Counted from the stretch's first letter, positions 19,939 through 29,559 are shown. The stretch: 64,000 nt of DNA from Klebsiella sp. BIGb0407 (GCF_024807845.1 NZ_JANUEQ010000005.1:367028-431027); one strand, 5' to 3'. The notes: generated by a model not told the origin, from the letters alone. Numbers and translations: made by a program.

Positions 19939-22485
19939 TCAGAATAATTCGCGTTCTTCACCATTATCCATAATCGTCGTCCCGGCTTCACTTATCGCTT
20001 TGTGTGTCGGCTGAGTGCCTTCAACAAAGTATTCGTCCCGACTACTTCCACCGTTAGATAACTGACCCGTAGCGCGGTCAATATTGACTGTGACGACGCC
20101 TGGTGGCGGAGTCAATGGTTCTTCCGGCACTCCTTCCAGAGCAAGTTTCATAAATTCATCCCAGGCAGGCTGAGCACTTTTCGCGCCACCTTCATAGCCT
20201 GAAATCTGATCTTTAATCACTCCGGATGCGCTGGTACGACCCAAGTCACGACGATGATCGTCAAAACCTATCCAGACCGAGGTGACAACGCCGGGACCAA
20301 AACCTGAGAACCAGGCATCTTTAGAGCTGTTAGTGGTACCGGTTTTACCGCCAATATCACGACGTTTCAAATCACGGCCCGCACGCCAGCCGGTACCCTG
20401 CCAGCCAGGCTCGCCATAGACATTACTGTTCAGGGCACTTTTAATCAGAAATGCCAGTGGAGTACTAACCACATGCGGGGCATATTCAGATTCAAGGACT
20501 GATTTATCCGTGGTCGCTTGTTGCAGCTCTGGTGTTGGCACCGGAATATTTTGTGCTGTCTGAGATGTCGCGACATCCTCAACGCTCGGATTATTCAGCA
20601 TGTCTGATTTTGGAATATCGCCATAAATAACAGGAAGGTCACATTCCGGACAGGCGACTTTGGGCTGGACTTCAAATACCGTCTGGCCATTATCATTAAC
20701 AATTTTGGACAGATAATATGGCGTCACCAGGAAGCCACCATTCGCCATCACAGAGTAACCTCGTGCTACCTGTAATGGTGTAAATTCAGCAGCTCCCAGA
20801 GCCAGCGATTCGGTACGGGAAATATTCTTTTCCGGGAAACCGAACCGTTGCAAGTAATTGGCAGCATAGTCGACACCCATGGCGCGCATGGCACGAACCA
20901 TGACCACGTTTTTCGACTGTCCCAGGCCCTGACGCAGACGGATAGGGCCGGAATACTCAGCAGGTGAGTTTTTCGGACGCCAGTCAGAACCTGCGCCAGC
21001 ATCCCAGCGTGAAATAGGAACATCATTGAGGATACTGGCCAGGGTCAAACCTTTATCCATCGCTGCGGTATACAGGAATGGCTTAATATTGGAACCCAAC
21101 TGACGTAGCGCTTGTGTTGCACGGTTGAATTTACTCAGATTAAAGTCAAACCCACCCACTAACGCCAGGACCGCACCGTCTTTCGGATTCAGCGAGACTA
21201 ACGCTGAGTTGACGTCAGGTAGCTGCCCTAACCACCAGATGTTATTTACCTGACGTATCCAAATCTGCTGACCGGCCTTAACGACATCGCTGACGCTGCG
21301 CGGTGTAGGGCCTTGTGCGGTATCGGAGCGATAAGAACGTGCCCAGCGCATACCTTCCATCGGGAGGGTCACGCTTTGGCCATTAGCCATCACAGCACTT
21401 GCCTCAGTGGCACTGGCGCTGGTGACGACGGCAGGCAGGAAAGGACCATAACCCGATATTTTTTTCAGCGTACTGAGGATCTGTGGTGTATCCCAGGCAC
21501 TTTCTCCGGCTTTCCATAACACCTGTGAAGGCCCGCGATAACCATGACGCATATCATAGGCAATAACGTTATTGCGCAGAGCCTGTTCAGCACCGAGCTG
21601 GATATTGCGACTGATGGTGGTGTAAACCTTATAGCCATCCTCGTAAGCATTTTCGCCATAGCGATTCAGCATATCCTGACGGACTAACTCTGAGAGGTAA
21701 GGGGCTGAGAATGCAATTTCCGGCGTATGATAATAGGCTTCGATTGGCTGATTACGCGCTTCATCATACTGTGCGTTGGTGATATAGCCTTCACTGAGCA
21801 TCCGTGATAGCACGACGTTACGACGTGCAGTGGCGCGCTCGAGTGAGTAAATCGGGTTAAACGTAGAAGGCGCTTTAGGCAGCCCTGCGATCATCGCAAT
21901 TTCGTTCAGCGTCAGCTCATTAACGGTTTTACCGAAGTAAACCTGAGCAGCAGCTCCAACACCATAGGCGCGATAACCGAGATAGATCTTATTCAGATAC
22001 AGGTTAAGAATTTCATCTTTTGTCAGCAACTGCTCAATGCGTATCGCGAGGAAGACCTCTTTGATTTTACGCATTAGCGTTTTTTCCGGACTCAGGAAAA
22101 AGTTACGCGCAAGCTGTTGGGTAATGGTACTGGCACCCTGAGAAGCATGGCCGGAGAACAGGGCAACGCTTGCTGCACGGAAAATACCTATAGGGTCAAC
22201 CCCATGATGTTCGTAGAAACGGCTATCTTCGGTCGCAACGAAAGCATGGATCATCACCGGAGGAATTTGATCCAGTGTCAGAGGAATACGACGTTTCTCG
22301 CCATACTGGGCGATAAGCTCCCCGTCAGCACTGTAAACCTGCATGGGGGTCTGCAAGCGTACATCTTTTAATGTCGCAACGTCAGGCAACTGCGGCTCAA
22401 TATATCTGTATAAGCCGTATAGCGAGGCCACACCAAGAAGTATGCAACAGATTGCAAGGATGAATAAATACTTTACGAACTTCAC
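19939..22485 (-). CDS. mrcA: Penicillin-binding protein 1A
   Basis: PBP1A is the bifunctional inner-membrane peptidoglycan synthase. The GTG at 22485 gives VKFVKYLFILAICC and 848 residues, corresponding to the E. coli start (850 residues, also GTG); an in-frame TTG at 22509 would add 8 residues. Order: cytoplasmic tail, TM (about 5-30), transglycosylase domain with EDSRFYEHHG and QGASTITQQLARN, an ODD/OB insert, then transpeptidase domain with the active Ser465 in SNIKPF, SxN in SKNVVMV and KTGTT. Its substrate is lipid II and its products are cross-linked glycan strands in the periplasm. The hof cluster is divergent. Confidence 0.97.
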   Translation of the reverse strand: MKFVKYLFILAICCILLGVASLYGLYRYIEPQLPDVATLKDVRLQTPMQVYSADGELIAQYGEKRRIPLTLDQIPPVMIHAFVATEDSRFYEHHGVDPIGIFRAASVALFSGHASQGASTITQQLARNFFLSPEKTLMRKIKEVFLAIRIEQLLTKDEILNLYLNKIYLGYRAYGVGAAAQVYFGKTVNELTLNEIAMIAGLPKAPSTFNPIYSLERATARRNVVLSRMLSEGYITNAQYDEARNQPIEAYYHTPEIAFSAPYLSELVRQDMLNRYGENAYEDGYKVYTTISRNIQLGAEQALRNNVIAYDMRHGYRGPSQVLWKAGESAWDTPQILSTLKKISGYGPFLPAVVTSASATEASAVMANGQSVTLPMEGMRWARSYRSDTAQGPTPRSVSDVVKAGQQIWIRQVNNIWWLGQLPDVNSALVSLNPKDGAVLALVGGFDFNLSKFNRATQALRQLGSNIKPFLYTAAMDKGLTLASILNDVPISRWDAGAGSDWRPKNSPAEYSGPIRLRQGLGQSKNVVMVRAMRAMGVDYAANYLQRFGFPEKNISRTESLALGAAEFTPLQVARGYSVMANGGFLVTPYYLSKIVNDNGQTVFEVQPKVACPECDLPVIYGDIPKSDMLNNPSVEDVATSQTAQNIPVPTPELQQATTDKSVLESEYAPHVVSTPLAFLIKSALNSNVYGEPGWQGTGWRAGRDLKRRDIGGKTGTTNSSKDAWFSGFGPGVVTSVWIGFDDHRRDLGRTSASGVIKDQISGYEGGAKSAQPAWDEFMKLALEGVPEEPLTPPPGVVTVNIDRATGQLSNGGSSRDEYFVEGTQPTHKAISEAGTTIMDNGEERELF

Positions 22486-22564
22486 CTTAAGACTCTCATT
22501 CGGTTTCAATTGGGTAGTTTATAAACACCAGCCCGGTAGTATAAAGACAAGCCAGACGCTTTGA

Positions 22565-22691
22565 TATACCCGTCACACTTCAAGTTGCCTGGGTGTTGCC
22601 TTCATCCAGCCCATCGAATCACATAGTTTATCTATGCTCATCGACGGGCTGGACTCGGCGCCTACAGGCAACTCGAATTGTTTTGGGTATA
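22565..22691. repeat. ERIC element, copy A (127 bp)
   Basis: A 127-bp unit runs from TATACCC to GGGTATA, with ERIC-type termini (TATACCCGTCACACTTCAAG at left, CAACTCGAATTGTTTTGGG at right) and a central hairpin CATAG-TTTAT-CTATG inside CAGCCCATCGA / TCGACGGGCTG arms. Length and ends match ERIC repeats (126-127 bp imperfect palindromes of Enterobacterales). The core differs from the classical ERIC1R/ERIC2 core. It forms a head-to-tail tandem with copy B, sharing the TATA. Confidence 0.85.
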
Positions 22692-22814
22692 CCCGTCATA
22701 CTTCAAGTTGCCTGGGCGTTACCTTCATCCAGCCCATCGAATCACATAGTTTATCTATGCTCATCGATGGGCTGTACTCGGTGCCTACAGGCAACTCGAA
22801 TTATTTTGGGTATA
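22688..22814. repeat. ERIC element, copy B (127 bp)
   Basis: Exactly 127 bp, over 90% identical to copy A by eye. The arms CAGCCCATCGA and TCGATGGGCTG pair perfectly here. It shares the 4-bp TATA junctions with copies A and C, consistent with insertion at TA. Confidence 0.85.
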
Positions 22815-22880
22815 CCCGTGATACTTCAAGTTGCCTGGGCGTCGCTTTCACAAATTTCAGGCACTCGAATGATTTGGGGT
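22811..22880. repeat. ERIC element, copy C (internally deleted)
   Basis: This partial copy has the left end (TATACCCGTGATACTTCAAG) and a degenerate right end (CACTCGAATGATTTGGGG) but lacks the central hairpin, leaving about 70 bp. It ends 40 nt before the hofM start. Confidence 0.75.
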
Positions 22881-22920
22881 CATTGCCTATCAACATGTGA
22901 CAGAACAAGGAGGTCTAAGC

Positions 22921-23739
22921 ATGATATTTTCTGGCTGGAAAATTGGTTTAGATATACAAACGGAAGGGGTACGCGCTGTTGCCGTACAAAAGCACCGACA
23001 GGGCTGGCAACTACGGCAGTGGTGGAATTTACCGTTCCCGTCAGTGGTTTTTATCGATAATATTTTATCTCAACCTGCTGTATTACTCGAGGTTCTGGAC
23101 GGCTGGCGTAAACAGCTGCCACGCCGCTTTCGGCTGAGCGTGAGTTTTCCCACTGAGCTTACCTTTCAACAAAGCATTCCGATCCCGGATAAAAACCTTA
23201 GCGCAGCCGTACGTGAGAACTATGTCGCCTATACCGCAGCTAAGCAATTGCAGCTACCTGCCTCACAGCTCTGCTACGACTATCTTGAACAAAGTGATGT
23301 GCTGAAGGTTACAGCTTCCCGGCAGAGTGATCTTAATAATCTTCTTACCAGTCTTGCATCACTGCAGTTATATCCGGATACAGTGACGCCTGGCGACAAG
23401 GTTCTTTATGCACTACCTGAGAAATGTAATCCGCAGACCTGCCAGTACCGGGTTCATGAAGAGTCTGATTATTGGTTATGGGCATCCTGCAATCATCCTG
23501 TCGCTTCAGGCCGGCAGGATAAGCAGCAATGTTCAGATTTGCCCGCACTTTGTCGATGGCTGAAAAGCGAACCTGAAAATATCGCTTTTAGCACTGCCTG
23601 TCCCGGAAATAATGCGTCTCTCGCAGTACAAGCACTTGATGTCTGGCGGTTACTCACCCGGCTGTATCCTCCACTTCCGCAAACAAAAGGGCGCTACACC
23701 ATCGCTTTGGGACTGGCATTAGGAGGAACTCACAGATGA
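22921..23739 (+). CDS. hofM: PilM-like DNA utilisation protein HofM
   Basis: HofM is the PilM-type, actin-like cytoplasmic component of the Hof (type IV pilus-like) assembly, linked in E. coli to use of DNA as a carbon source. The 272-residue product begins MIFSGWKIGLDIQTEGVRAVAV, the first beta-hairpin of the fold, and ends YTIALGLALGGTHR as in E. coli (IALGLALG). The ATG at 22921 has GGAGGT at ideal spacing; the eight codons upstream lie in repeat-derived sequence. Identity to E. coli is moderate. It overlaps hofN by 4 nt. Confidence 0.88.
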   Translation: MIFSGWKIGLDIQTEGVRAVAVQKHRQGWQLRQWWNLPFPSVVFIDNILSQPAVLLEVLDGWRKQLPRRFRLSVSFPTELTFQQSIPIPDKNLSAAVRENYVAYTAAKQLQLPASQLCYDYLEQSDVLKVTASRQSDLNNLLTSLASLQLYPDTVTPGDKVLYALPEKCNPQTCQYRVHEESDYWLWASCNHPVASGRQDKQQCSDLPALCRWLKSEPENIAFSTACPGNNASLAVQALDVWRLLTRLYPPLPQTKGRYTIALGLALGGTHR

Positions 23740-24272
23740 CAGTATTGCTCAATTTATTACCCTGGCGTCATGCACAGCGGCAGCGACAGCGACGCTGTCG
23801 TATCAGTATTTTGGTCTCTGTGATAGCACTGCTGATGAGTAGTTTTTGGGGCGGATGGATCTTACTTCATCAGCAGGTGGAAGTATTACAAAAGCAGGGC
23901 AGTGAGCTGGAAAACCAACGGCACAAGTTACAGGAGGTTTTACAGCAGCAGACTGAGCCGTTACAAGAAGTACGGCAATATCGAGGCAGTGAACAGCAGA
24001 GTCGAGTTTCTCGCTGGGAAGAAATACTGACTGATTTAGCCCGTAAATTACCAGAAAACAGTTGGTTACGAACTATTAGCTGGCAGTCGAGTATGCTGAC
24101 GCTGGAAGGTAATACCTCTGAGATAGATTCCCTTGAGAAAATTGAAACTCTGCTAAAGCAATTGCCAGGTGCATTCCATATTAAAGCGGGCCCAGTCAGC
24201 TATCAGGGCGATCAGGGATTGGGATATATATTTATCATGGAAGATACGGGAGGGGGACTTGCCTTACCTTGA
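23736..24272 (+). CDS. hofN: PilN-like protein HofN
   Basis: The 178-residue product has the PilN layout: a short basic cytoplasmic head (LLPWRHAQRQRQRR), one TM (about 24-45), a coiled coil rich in Gln/Glu (about 46-90), and a C-terminal ferredoxin-like domain. The LLPWR motif that PilN uses to bind PilM/HofM is present at residues 7-11. It starts inside the end of hofM (ATGA overlap). The last codons run past the probable start of hofO. Confidence 0.86.
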   Translation: MTVLLNLLPWRHAQRQRQRRCRISILVSVIALLMSSFWGGWILLHQQVEVLQKQGSELENQRHKLQEVLQQQTEPLQEVRQYRGSEQQSRVSRWEEILTDLARKLPENSWLRTISWQSSMLTLEGNTSEIDSLEKIETLLKQLPGAFHIKAGPVSYQGDQGLGYIFIMEDTGGGLALP

Positions 24273-24732
24273 ACAACTCCTGACCGACACGCGTCGCCGG
24301 TATTTTGTCATAACCCTGTCTGGCTTGATGCTGGCCGGGCTATTTTGTGGCTATTTGCTACAGGCAGACTATCAACAACAGTCTCATTATGCCCGGCTGC
24401 GGAGTCTACAGCTTGAGCAAGATATTGTTACCTTGAAACAAAGAGTCAGTGTCTTACCTGTACCTGCCACGGAAATATTCACACCTATGGTCGTCGCACC
24501 GGTATTTTCTGTTATTGAAACCCTCAGGAAATCAGGCGGTCGGCTTATTAGCTGGCAACCGGGCGAGCAGCAGGCGACACTTGAACTCCTGCTTGACTGG
24601 GAAAAAGTCCCCTGGTTATTCCGGCATATTTCGTACTATCAAGGTATGAACCTGACATCATTTACGATCGTGGGTACCAAAGACCCAATGATTGTGGCTC
24701 TGACCCTGGAGTTCAGCTATGAAAATAAGTAG
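24259..24732 (+). CDS. hofO: PilO-like protein HofO
   Basis: The frame after hofN encodes a PilO-type protein: one TM (about residues 14-36, VITLSGLMLAGLFCGYLL), a coiled coil and a C-terminal domain. I place the start at TTG 24259, which has GGGAGGGGG just before it and gives 157 residues (E. coli HofO is 146), overlapping hofN by 14 nt. An in-frame GTG at 24169 would overlap hofN by 104 nt and add 30 residues with no membrane role. It overlaps hofP by 14 nt. The identity rests mainly on position and architecture. Confidence 0.78.
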   Translation: MPYLEQLLTDTRRRYFVITLSGLMLAGLFCGYLLQADYQQQSHYARLRSLQLEQDIVTLKQRVSVLPVPATEIFTPMVVAPVFSVIETLRKSGGRLISWQPGEQQATLELLLDWEKVPWLFRHISYYQGMNLTSFTIVGTKDPMIVALTLEFSYENK

Positions 24733-25135
24733 CTGGATCCTCACTCTGGGAATGATGCTATCACTGGATTCACATGCCAGCGTTCGTAACCCTTTTATGA
24801 TGCCATTATCACGGTGTGACGCAGCTCTTCAGCAACTTGACGGCTGGCGGTTACAAGGCGTGATAACTTCATCCTCACGTAGCCTTGCCTTACTGGTGAA
24901 CCCACAGCAACAGCCGTTAAGAGTGACTCCGGGCTCTGTTTTGATAGCTGGGGTAACGGTAATCGCTATCAGCCGGTACAGGATAAGTGTTTCACTCACT
25001 GAAATATGCGACGGAGCGCATTATCACTGGTATTTACCAGGAGAAAAAAATGACAAGGAAAGTCATCATCGTACTACTGTTATTCCTGCCGCTCATCGCC
25101 AAGGCAAATCATCGAGTCACTCTGATAGTAGATGA
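24719..25135 (+). CDS. hofP: PilP-like protein HofP
   Basis: The 138-residue product has an N-terminal signal peptide (about residues 1-20) and a PilP-like beta domain with NPFMMP, LDGWRLQGVI, LLVNPQQQPLRVTPGSVL. It is expected to bridge the inner-membrane HofNO complex to the secretin HofQ in the periplasm. It begins within hofO, and its 3' end overlaps the start of hofQ by 86 nt, so part of the C-terminal tail shares coding bases with the HofQ signal peptide. Similarity to E. coli HofP is modest. Confidence 0.8.
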   Translation: MKISSWILTLGMMLSLDSHASVRNPFMMPLSRCDAALQQLDGWRLQGVITSSSRSLALLVNPQQQPLRVTPGSVLIAGVTVIAISRYRISVSLTEICDGAHYHWYLPGEKNDKESHHRTTVIPAAHRQGKSSSHSDSR

Positions 25136-26288
25136 GGCTCCCGTTACTCAAATCTTGCAAGCTATTGCGGAGCAGCAACAGCACAATCTCGTTATTGCCC
25201 CTGGCGTCGAGGGCAAGCTGTCGCTACATTTAGTCGATGTTCCCTGGGAACAGGCTTTTTCCCTGGTACTGAAACTGGCTCATCTCTCTTCCTCAAAAAC
25301 CGGCAATATAATCCAGGTTGAGGGAAAGGAGAGTGTTGCTCGTCAGCAGGAACAACAAGAAGTCGCCCGTAAACAGCAGCTCGAGGCGCGGCCGTTAATA
25401 CAAAAAGTTTATGCCCCGCGCTATGCCGATGTGACTGAACTTGCAACAGCACTTAAGCAAAATGGTGACAAACTGCTGGGACCTCGAGGTCATATCACTG
25501 TGGATACGCGCGCTAATCGCCTGGTAGTACGAGACCACAAGCAGGCACAGCAGCAAATTGCCCAATGGATGGTTGATATGGATATTCCGATGGGTCAAAT
25601 TGAGCTATCGGCGCACATAGTTACCATCAATCAGGAAGCATTGCGTGAGCTTGGCGTAAAGTGGACAACCAAAAACAGCGATAGCAGCCATGTGTATCGG
25701 CCCTCTTCTGTCACCAGTAATCTGGCGGCTAGTGTCGCCTCCGTGGGGTTCAATATCGGCCGAATTGGCGGTCAGATGCTTGAACTTGAGCTCTCTGCCC
25801 TGGAACAACAGCAGCGACTACATATTATTGCCAGCCCTCGTCTGCTGGTGGCTCATCAGCAGCCAGCGAGCATTAAACAAGGGACAGAAATTCCCTATCA
25901 AGTATCCGGCGGGACAAATAGTGCCAGCTCGATTGCATTTAAAGAAGCGGTGTTAGGGATGGAAGTTACACCTATTATCAATGCGCATGGTAATATCCGC
26001 TTAAAGCTACGTATCACCCAGAATATGCCGGGGAGAAGTATCCAGCATGCGGAAGGGGAAGCCCTGGCTATCGATAAGCAAGAAATAGAAACTCAGGTCG
26101 AAGTACGGGATGGTGAAACTCTGGCATTAGGTGGGATTTTCCAGCAGCAACAGCGTGCTGGCTCCCGAAATGTCCCTTTGCTCAGTGATATCCCCCTGCT
26201 AGGCCGATTATTTCAGCAAGATGATAAGAAAAGTCAGCGACAGGAGTTAGTGGTGTTTATTACACCTAAATTACTGCACAAACCGTAA
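25050..26288 (+). CDS. hofQ: Secretin HofQ
   Basis: HofQ is an outer-membrane secretin of the PilQ/GspD family, implicated in uptake of DNA as nutrient. The ATG at 25050 is preceded by CAGGAG and gives 412 residues (E. coli 412) with a signal peptide (MTRKVIIVLLLFLPLIAKA). N0/STN and N1-type domains follow (DEAPVTQILQAIA; VYAPRYADVTELA), and the secretin core lies in the C-terminal half, with PRLLVAHQQPASIKQG, GMEVTPIINAHG and VPLLSDIPLLGRLF. It closes the hofMNOPQ operon. Confidence 0.95.
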   Translation: MTRKVIIVLLLFLPLIAKANHRVTLIVDEAPVTQILQAIAEQQQHNLVIAPGVEGKLSLHLVDVPWEQAFSLVLKLAHLSSSKTGNIIQVEGKESVARQQEQQEVARKQQLEARPLIQKVYAPRYADVTELATALKQNGDKLLGPRGHITVDTRANRLVVRDHKQAQQQIAQWMVDMDIPMGQIELSAHIVTINQEALRELGVKWTTKNSDSSHVYRPSSVTSNLAASVASVGFNIGRIGGQMLELELSALEQQQRLHIIASPRLLVAHQQPASIKQGTEIPYQVSGGTNSASSIAFKEAVLGMEVTPIINAHGNIRLKLRITQNMPGRSIQHAEGEALAIDKQEIETQVEVRDGETLALGGIFQQQQRAGSRNVPLLSDIPLLGRLFQQDDKKSQRQELVVFITPKLLHKP

Positions 26289-26598
26289 AATATTCTCTCA
26301 GATTTACGGATTTTTCTCTGAATCGATGTCCAGATGTTTGACGTAAGAGAGGAATTAGCTTACAAGGTGTACCGTTTCAAGAAACCGGGTAATGATATTC
26401 TGCAGCTGATAAAAGCGTTCGTTTTGCCATCTTATGGAAATGAATGATTTATTCAGTTGCCAAACAGCCTTGAGTGTTGAGATAATTTTTAGTCTGATTC
26501 TCGACTCACGCTTATGAGGTTTCAGTTCATGTCCCGCTGCACCTGGTGAATACCGGGCGGGTTTATCATCAACGAATAGTCTTAGTAATACCAAAAAA
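26289..26598. other. hofQ-aroK intergenic region
   Basis: A 310-nt gap that must contain the aroK promoter. A 99-codon minus-strand frame here (26654 to 26355) overlaps the aroK start and shows no family signature, so I treat it as a shadow. I saw no RNA gene, repeat or clear promoter. Confidence 0.4.
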
Positions 26599-27120
26599 AT
26601 GGCAGAGAAACGCAATATCTTTCTGGTTGGGCCTATGGGTGCCGGCAAAAGCACTATTGGGCGTCAGTTAGCTCAGCAGCTCAATATGGAATTTTTCGAT
26701 TCTGATCAAGAAATCGAAAAACGTACCGGAGCTGATGTCGGCTGGGTATTCGACGTTGAAGGTGAAGAAGGCTTCCGCGATCGCGAAGAAAAAATCATCA
26801 ACGAACTTACAGAAAAGCAAGGCATCGTGCTGGCGACTGGGGGTGGGTCTGTTAAGTCCCGTGAAACCCGTAACCGTCTTTCAGCAAGAGGCGTAGTGGT
26901 GTATCTTGAAACCACTATTGAGAAGCAACTAGCCCGTACTCAGCGCGATAAAAAACGTCCGCTGCTTCAAGTTGCTACACCGCCTCGCGAAGTGCTTGAA
27001 GCATTGGCGGAGGAGCGCAATCCACTGTACGAAGAGATTGCCGATGTGACCATTCGCACCGACGATCAAAGCGCCAAAGTTGTTGCTAACCAGATTATTC
27101 ATATGCTGGAAAGCAACTAG
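26599..27120 (+). CDS. aroK: Shikimate kinase 1
   Basis: AroK phosphorylates shikimate at the 3-OH with ATP in the chorismate pathway. The 173-residue protein is almost identical to E. coli AroK: P-loop GPMGAGKST, shikimate-binding DSD and DRE..GFR motifs, GGG, and lid RPLL. It is the first gene of aroK-aroB-damX-dam-rpe-gph-trpS. Confidence 0.98.
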   Translation: MAEKRNIFLVGPMGAGKSTIGRQLAQQLNMEFFDSDQEIEKRTGADVGWVFDVEGEEGFRDREEKIINELTEKQGIVLATGGGSVKSRETRNRLSARGVVVYLETTIEKQLARTQRDKKRPLLQVATPPREVLEALAEERNPLYEEIADVTIRTDDQSAKVVANQIIHMLESN

Positions 27121-27177
27121 TTCTGGCTTGAGAAACAATATGCCCGCGGGCAATGTTATTAAGGTAGGCTCCGCACG

Positions 27178-28266
27178 ATGGAGAGGTTGACAGTCACTCT
27201 TGGGGAACGTAGTTACCCTATTACGATTGCTGCTGGGTTATTTAATGACCCGGCGTCCTTTTGGCCGCTGAAAGCTGGTGACCAGAGTATGCTTGTGACC
27301 AATGAGACTCTGGCCCCTGTGTATCTTGAAAAAGTACGCGGTCTCCTGGAGCAGGCAGGCGTAAAAGTTGACACTGTTATCCTCCCTGATGGCGAACAGT
27401 TTAAGAGCCTCGCGGTCATGGATACCGTCTTTACCGCTTTACTGGAAAAACCGCACGGCCGTGACACGACACTGATTGCGCTTGGTGGTGGTGTCATTGG
27501 AGATTTAACCGGCTTCGCCGCGGCATGTTATCAACGCGGCGTGCGGTTTATTCAGGTTCCTACTACCTTACTTTCACAAGTAGACTCTTCGGTAGGTGGA
27601 AAAACGGCTGTCAATCACCCGCTCGGGAAAAATATGATTGGCGCTTTTTATCAGCCAGCGTCAGTTATTGTGGATATAGACTGTCTTTCCACACTACCTG
27701 AACGTGAGTTTGCCTCTGGCCTGGCTGAAGTCATCAAGTATGGCGTTATTCTGGACGGCGAATTCTTCCAGTGGCTGGAAGATAATCTCGACGCCCTGTT
27801 AAAGCTGGACAGCGAGACCCTCGCTTACTGTATTCGCCGTTGTTGTGAGCTTAAAGCTGAGGTTGTTGCGGCTGATGAGCGTGAAGGTGGCGTACGTGCT
27901 TTACTGAATCTGGGCCATACTTTTGGTCATGCCATAGAAACTGAAATGGGCTATGGCAACTGGCTGCATGGCGAGGCTGTGTCAGCGGGTATGGTTATGG
28001 CAGCGCGTACAGCGCAGCGTCTGGGCCAGTTTAGCGAAGCAGATGTTCAGCGTATTATTGTCTTGTTGCAGCGTGCTGGTCTGCCAGTCAACGGGCCAAA
28101 AGAGATGTCAGTTGACGCGTATATGCCCCATATGATGCGTGACAAAAAAGTTCTGGCGGGTGAGTTACGTCTGATTCTGCCATTAGCAATTGGCGTCAGT
28201 GAAGTCCGTGGTGGTGTACCACATGACGTTGTTCTGTCTGCGATTACTGATTGTCAGCACGGTTAG
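27178..28266 (+). CDS. aroB: 3-dehydroquinate synthase
   Basis: AroB converts DAHP to 3-dehydroquinate using NAD+ and a divalent metal. The 362-residue product has [14 protein letters not shown], the [21 protein letters not shown] block, and metal-binding His residues in GHTFGHAIE and [10 protein letters not shown]. It lies 57 nt after aroK on the same operon; the length is that of E. coli. Confidence 0.98.
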   Translation: MERLTVTLGERSYPITIAAGLFNDPASFWPLKAGDQSMLVTNETLAPVYLEKVRGLLEQAGVKVDTVILPDGEQFKSLAVMDTVFTALLEKPHGRDTTLIALGGGVIGDLTGFAAACYQRGVRFIQVPTTLLSQVDSSVGGKTAVNHPLGKNMIGAFYQPASVIVDIDCLSTLPEREFASGLAEVIKYGVILDGEFFQWLEDNLDALLKLDSETLAYCIRRCCELKAEVVAADEREGGVRALLNLGHTFGHAIETEMGYGNWLHGEAVSAGMVMAARTAQRLGQFSEADVQRIIVLLQRAGLPVNGPKEMSVDAYMPHMMRDKKVLAGELRLILPLAIGVSEVRGGVPHDVVLSAITDCQHG

Positions 28267-28338
28267 TGGCTAACCTGTGCGATATTAAATTTTGGGCGAT
28301 GTGCTAACTCTGGCATAAGCCTGTTAGTGGGGTGGTAA

Positions 28339-29559
28339 ATGGATAAGTTTAAACCAGAAGACGATCTGATCCCTGATCCTGACGATCGGCAGTCTGGGCG
28401 TTCCCGTAAACAAGATGCCTTTGATAACGAACCGCAGCTTAATGTTGATGATATCAATATTGATATGGACGATCGTCGGGTATCGAAATCGAAGCGTGTA
28501 CGTGAAGAAGATGAAGACACGTATGCAGCAGATGAGGAAATGGCAGCAGATGCTCGCCCCTCGCGTGGACGTAAAAAAGCAGCAAGACAGAAAACACCGG
28601 TCACGCGTCAGTATCTGATGATGGGCACAGGTATTTTAGTTTTACTGTTACTTATTTTTGGTATTGGCTCAGCATTGAAAGCACCATCAACCAGCACTGA
28701 TACTGCCGGGCAGCCCTCTGGCACAGAAAAAAGCATCGATTTATCCGGAGCAGATGGAAACAACAGCCCGACGTCAGAAGCGCCCGCTGTCGTTTCTCAG
28801 TCTCAGGATTTTTCGATTCCGCCAATTTCATCCACACCGACTCAGGCCCAGAATATTCCTCAGCCTGAAGGTCAGCAGCGTATTGAGTTGCAGGGTGATT
28901 TAGGTAATTCTCTGACCCAGCAACAAAGTCAGATTGAAAATGCCGTTACGCGTTCAACGTTACCGATGGAACCCGCAACGGTTGCTTCTGTTCCGGGAAG
29001 TAAAACCACAGAATCTCGTCCTGAGCGTAAAACTGCGGTGATTGAGCCAGTGCAAAAAGCACCGACACGTCAGGCTGCAACACGCACAGAAAGCAAACCT
29101 GCGCCAGCCAGGCGTACAGAGCCAGCGGCTACGACTCCGGCGAGAACAACGCCAGTACAACCAGCTCCAGTAGTTCAAGCTCCTGCGGCCAAAGCCCCAG
29201 TCGCTAAAGCACCAGTAGCGCAAGCTCCGGCAACACAGGCTCAAACTAAGCCTGCAGCATCGCCAGCCACTCAGGGCAACACCCAGGCGATAAAAAATGC
29301 ACCAAGCAGCAGTTATACCCTGCAGCTGAATGCCTCTTCAAACTCGGCAAATCTGAATGCCTGGGCGAAGAAAGAGAATTTGCAAAACTATATAGTGTAT
29401 CAAACCTCACGTAATGGTCAGCCGTGGTATGTTATGGTCAGTGGCATCTATGCCAGCAAAGCTGAGGCAGAACGTGCAGTATCGAGCTTACCTGCTGGTG
29501 TTCAGAGTAATAAACCTTGGACCAAGCCGATTCGTCAGGTGCAGTCAGAGATTAAGTAG
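28339..29559 (+). CDS. damX: Cell-division protein DamX (SPOR domain)
   Basis: DamX is a bitopic inner-membrane protein recruited to the septal ring by its SPOR domain, which binds denuded glycan. The 406-residue product has an acidic cytoplasmic N-part (about 1-93), one TM (about 95-115, LMMGTGILVLLLLIFGIG), a long Pro/Ala/Gln/Thr-rich periplasmic linker with repeated KAPVAKAPVAQAPAT units, and a C-terminal SPOR domain (about 325-402, beginning SSYTLQLNASSN). It is the third gene of the aroK operon. Confidence 0.95.
   Translation: MDKFKPEDDLIPDPDDRQSGRSRKQDAFDNEPQLNVDDINIDMDDRRVSKSKRVREEDEDTYAADEEMAADARPSRGRKKAARQKTPVTRQYLMMGTGILVLLLLIFGIGSALKAPSTSTDTAGQPSGTEKSIDLSGADGNNSPTSEAPAVVSQSQDFSIPPISSTPTQAQNIPQPEGQQRIELQGDLGNSLTQQQSQIENAVTRSTLPMEPATVASVPGSKTTESRPERKTAVIEPVQKAPTRQAATRTESKPAPARRTEPAATTPARTTPVQPAPVVQAPAAKAPVAKAPVAQAPATQAQTKPAASPATQGNTQAIKNAPSSSYTLQLNASSNSANLNAWAKKENLQNYIVYQTSRNGQPWYVMVSGIYASKAEAERAVSSLPAGVQSNKPWTKPIRQVQSEIK

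Noticed and set aside
22593..23060. 155-codon plus-strand frame running from the ERIC array into hofM
   Set aside because: It is translated repeat sequence in its first half and overlaps hofM in another frame in its second; internal protein duplication simply mirrors the two repeat copies.
26355..26654. 99-codon minus-strand frame between hofQ and aroK
   Set aside because: It overlaps the aroK start, has no recognisable features and no ribosome binding site.
28339..29559. Reading the repetitive Pro/Ala linker of damX as an anomalous or transferred repeat
   Set aside because: Low-complexity periplasmic linkers are normal for DamX/SPOR proteins.
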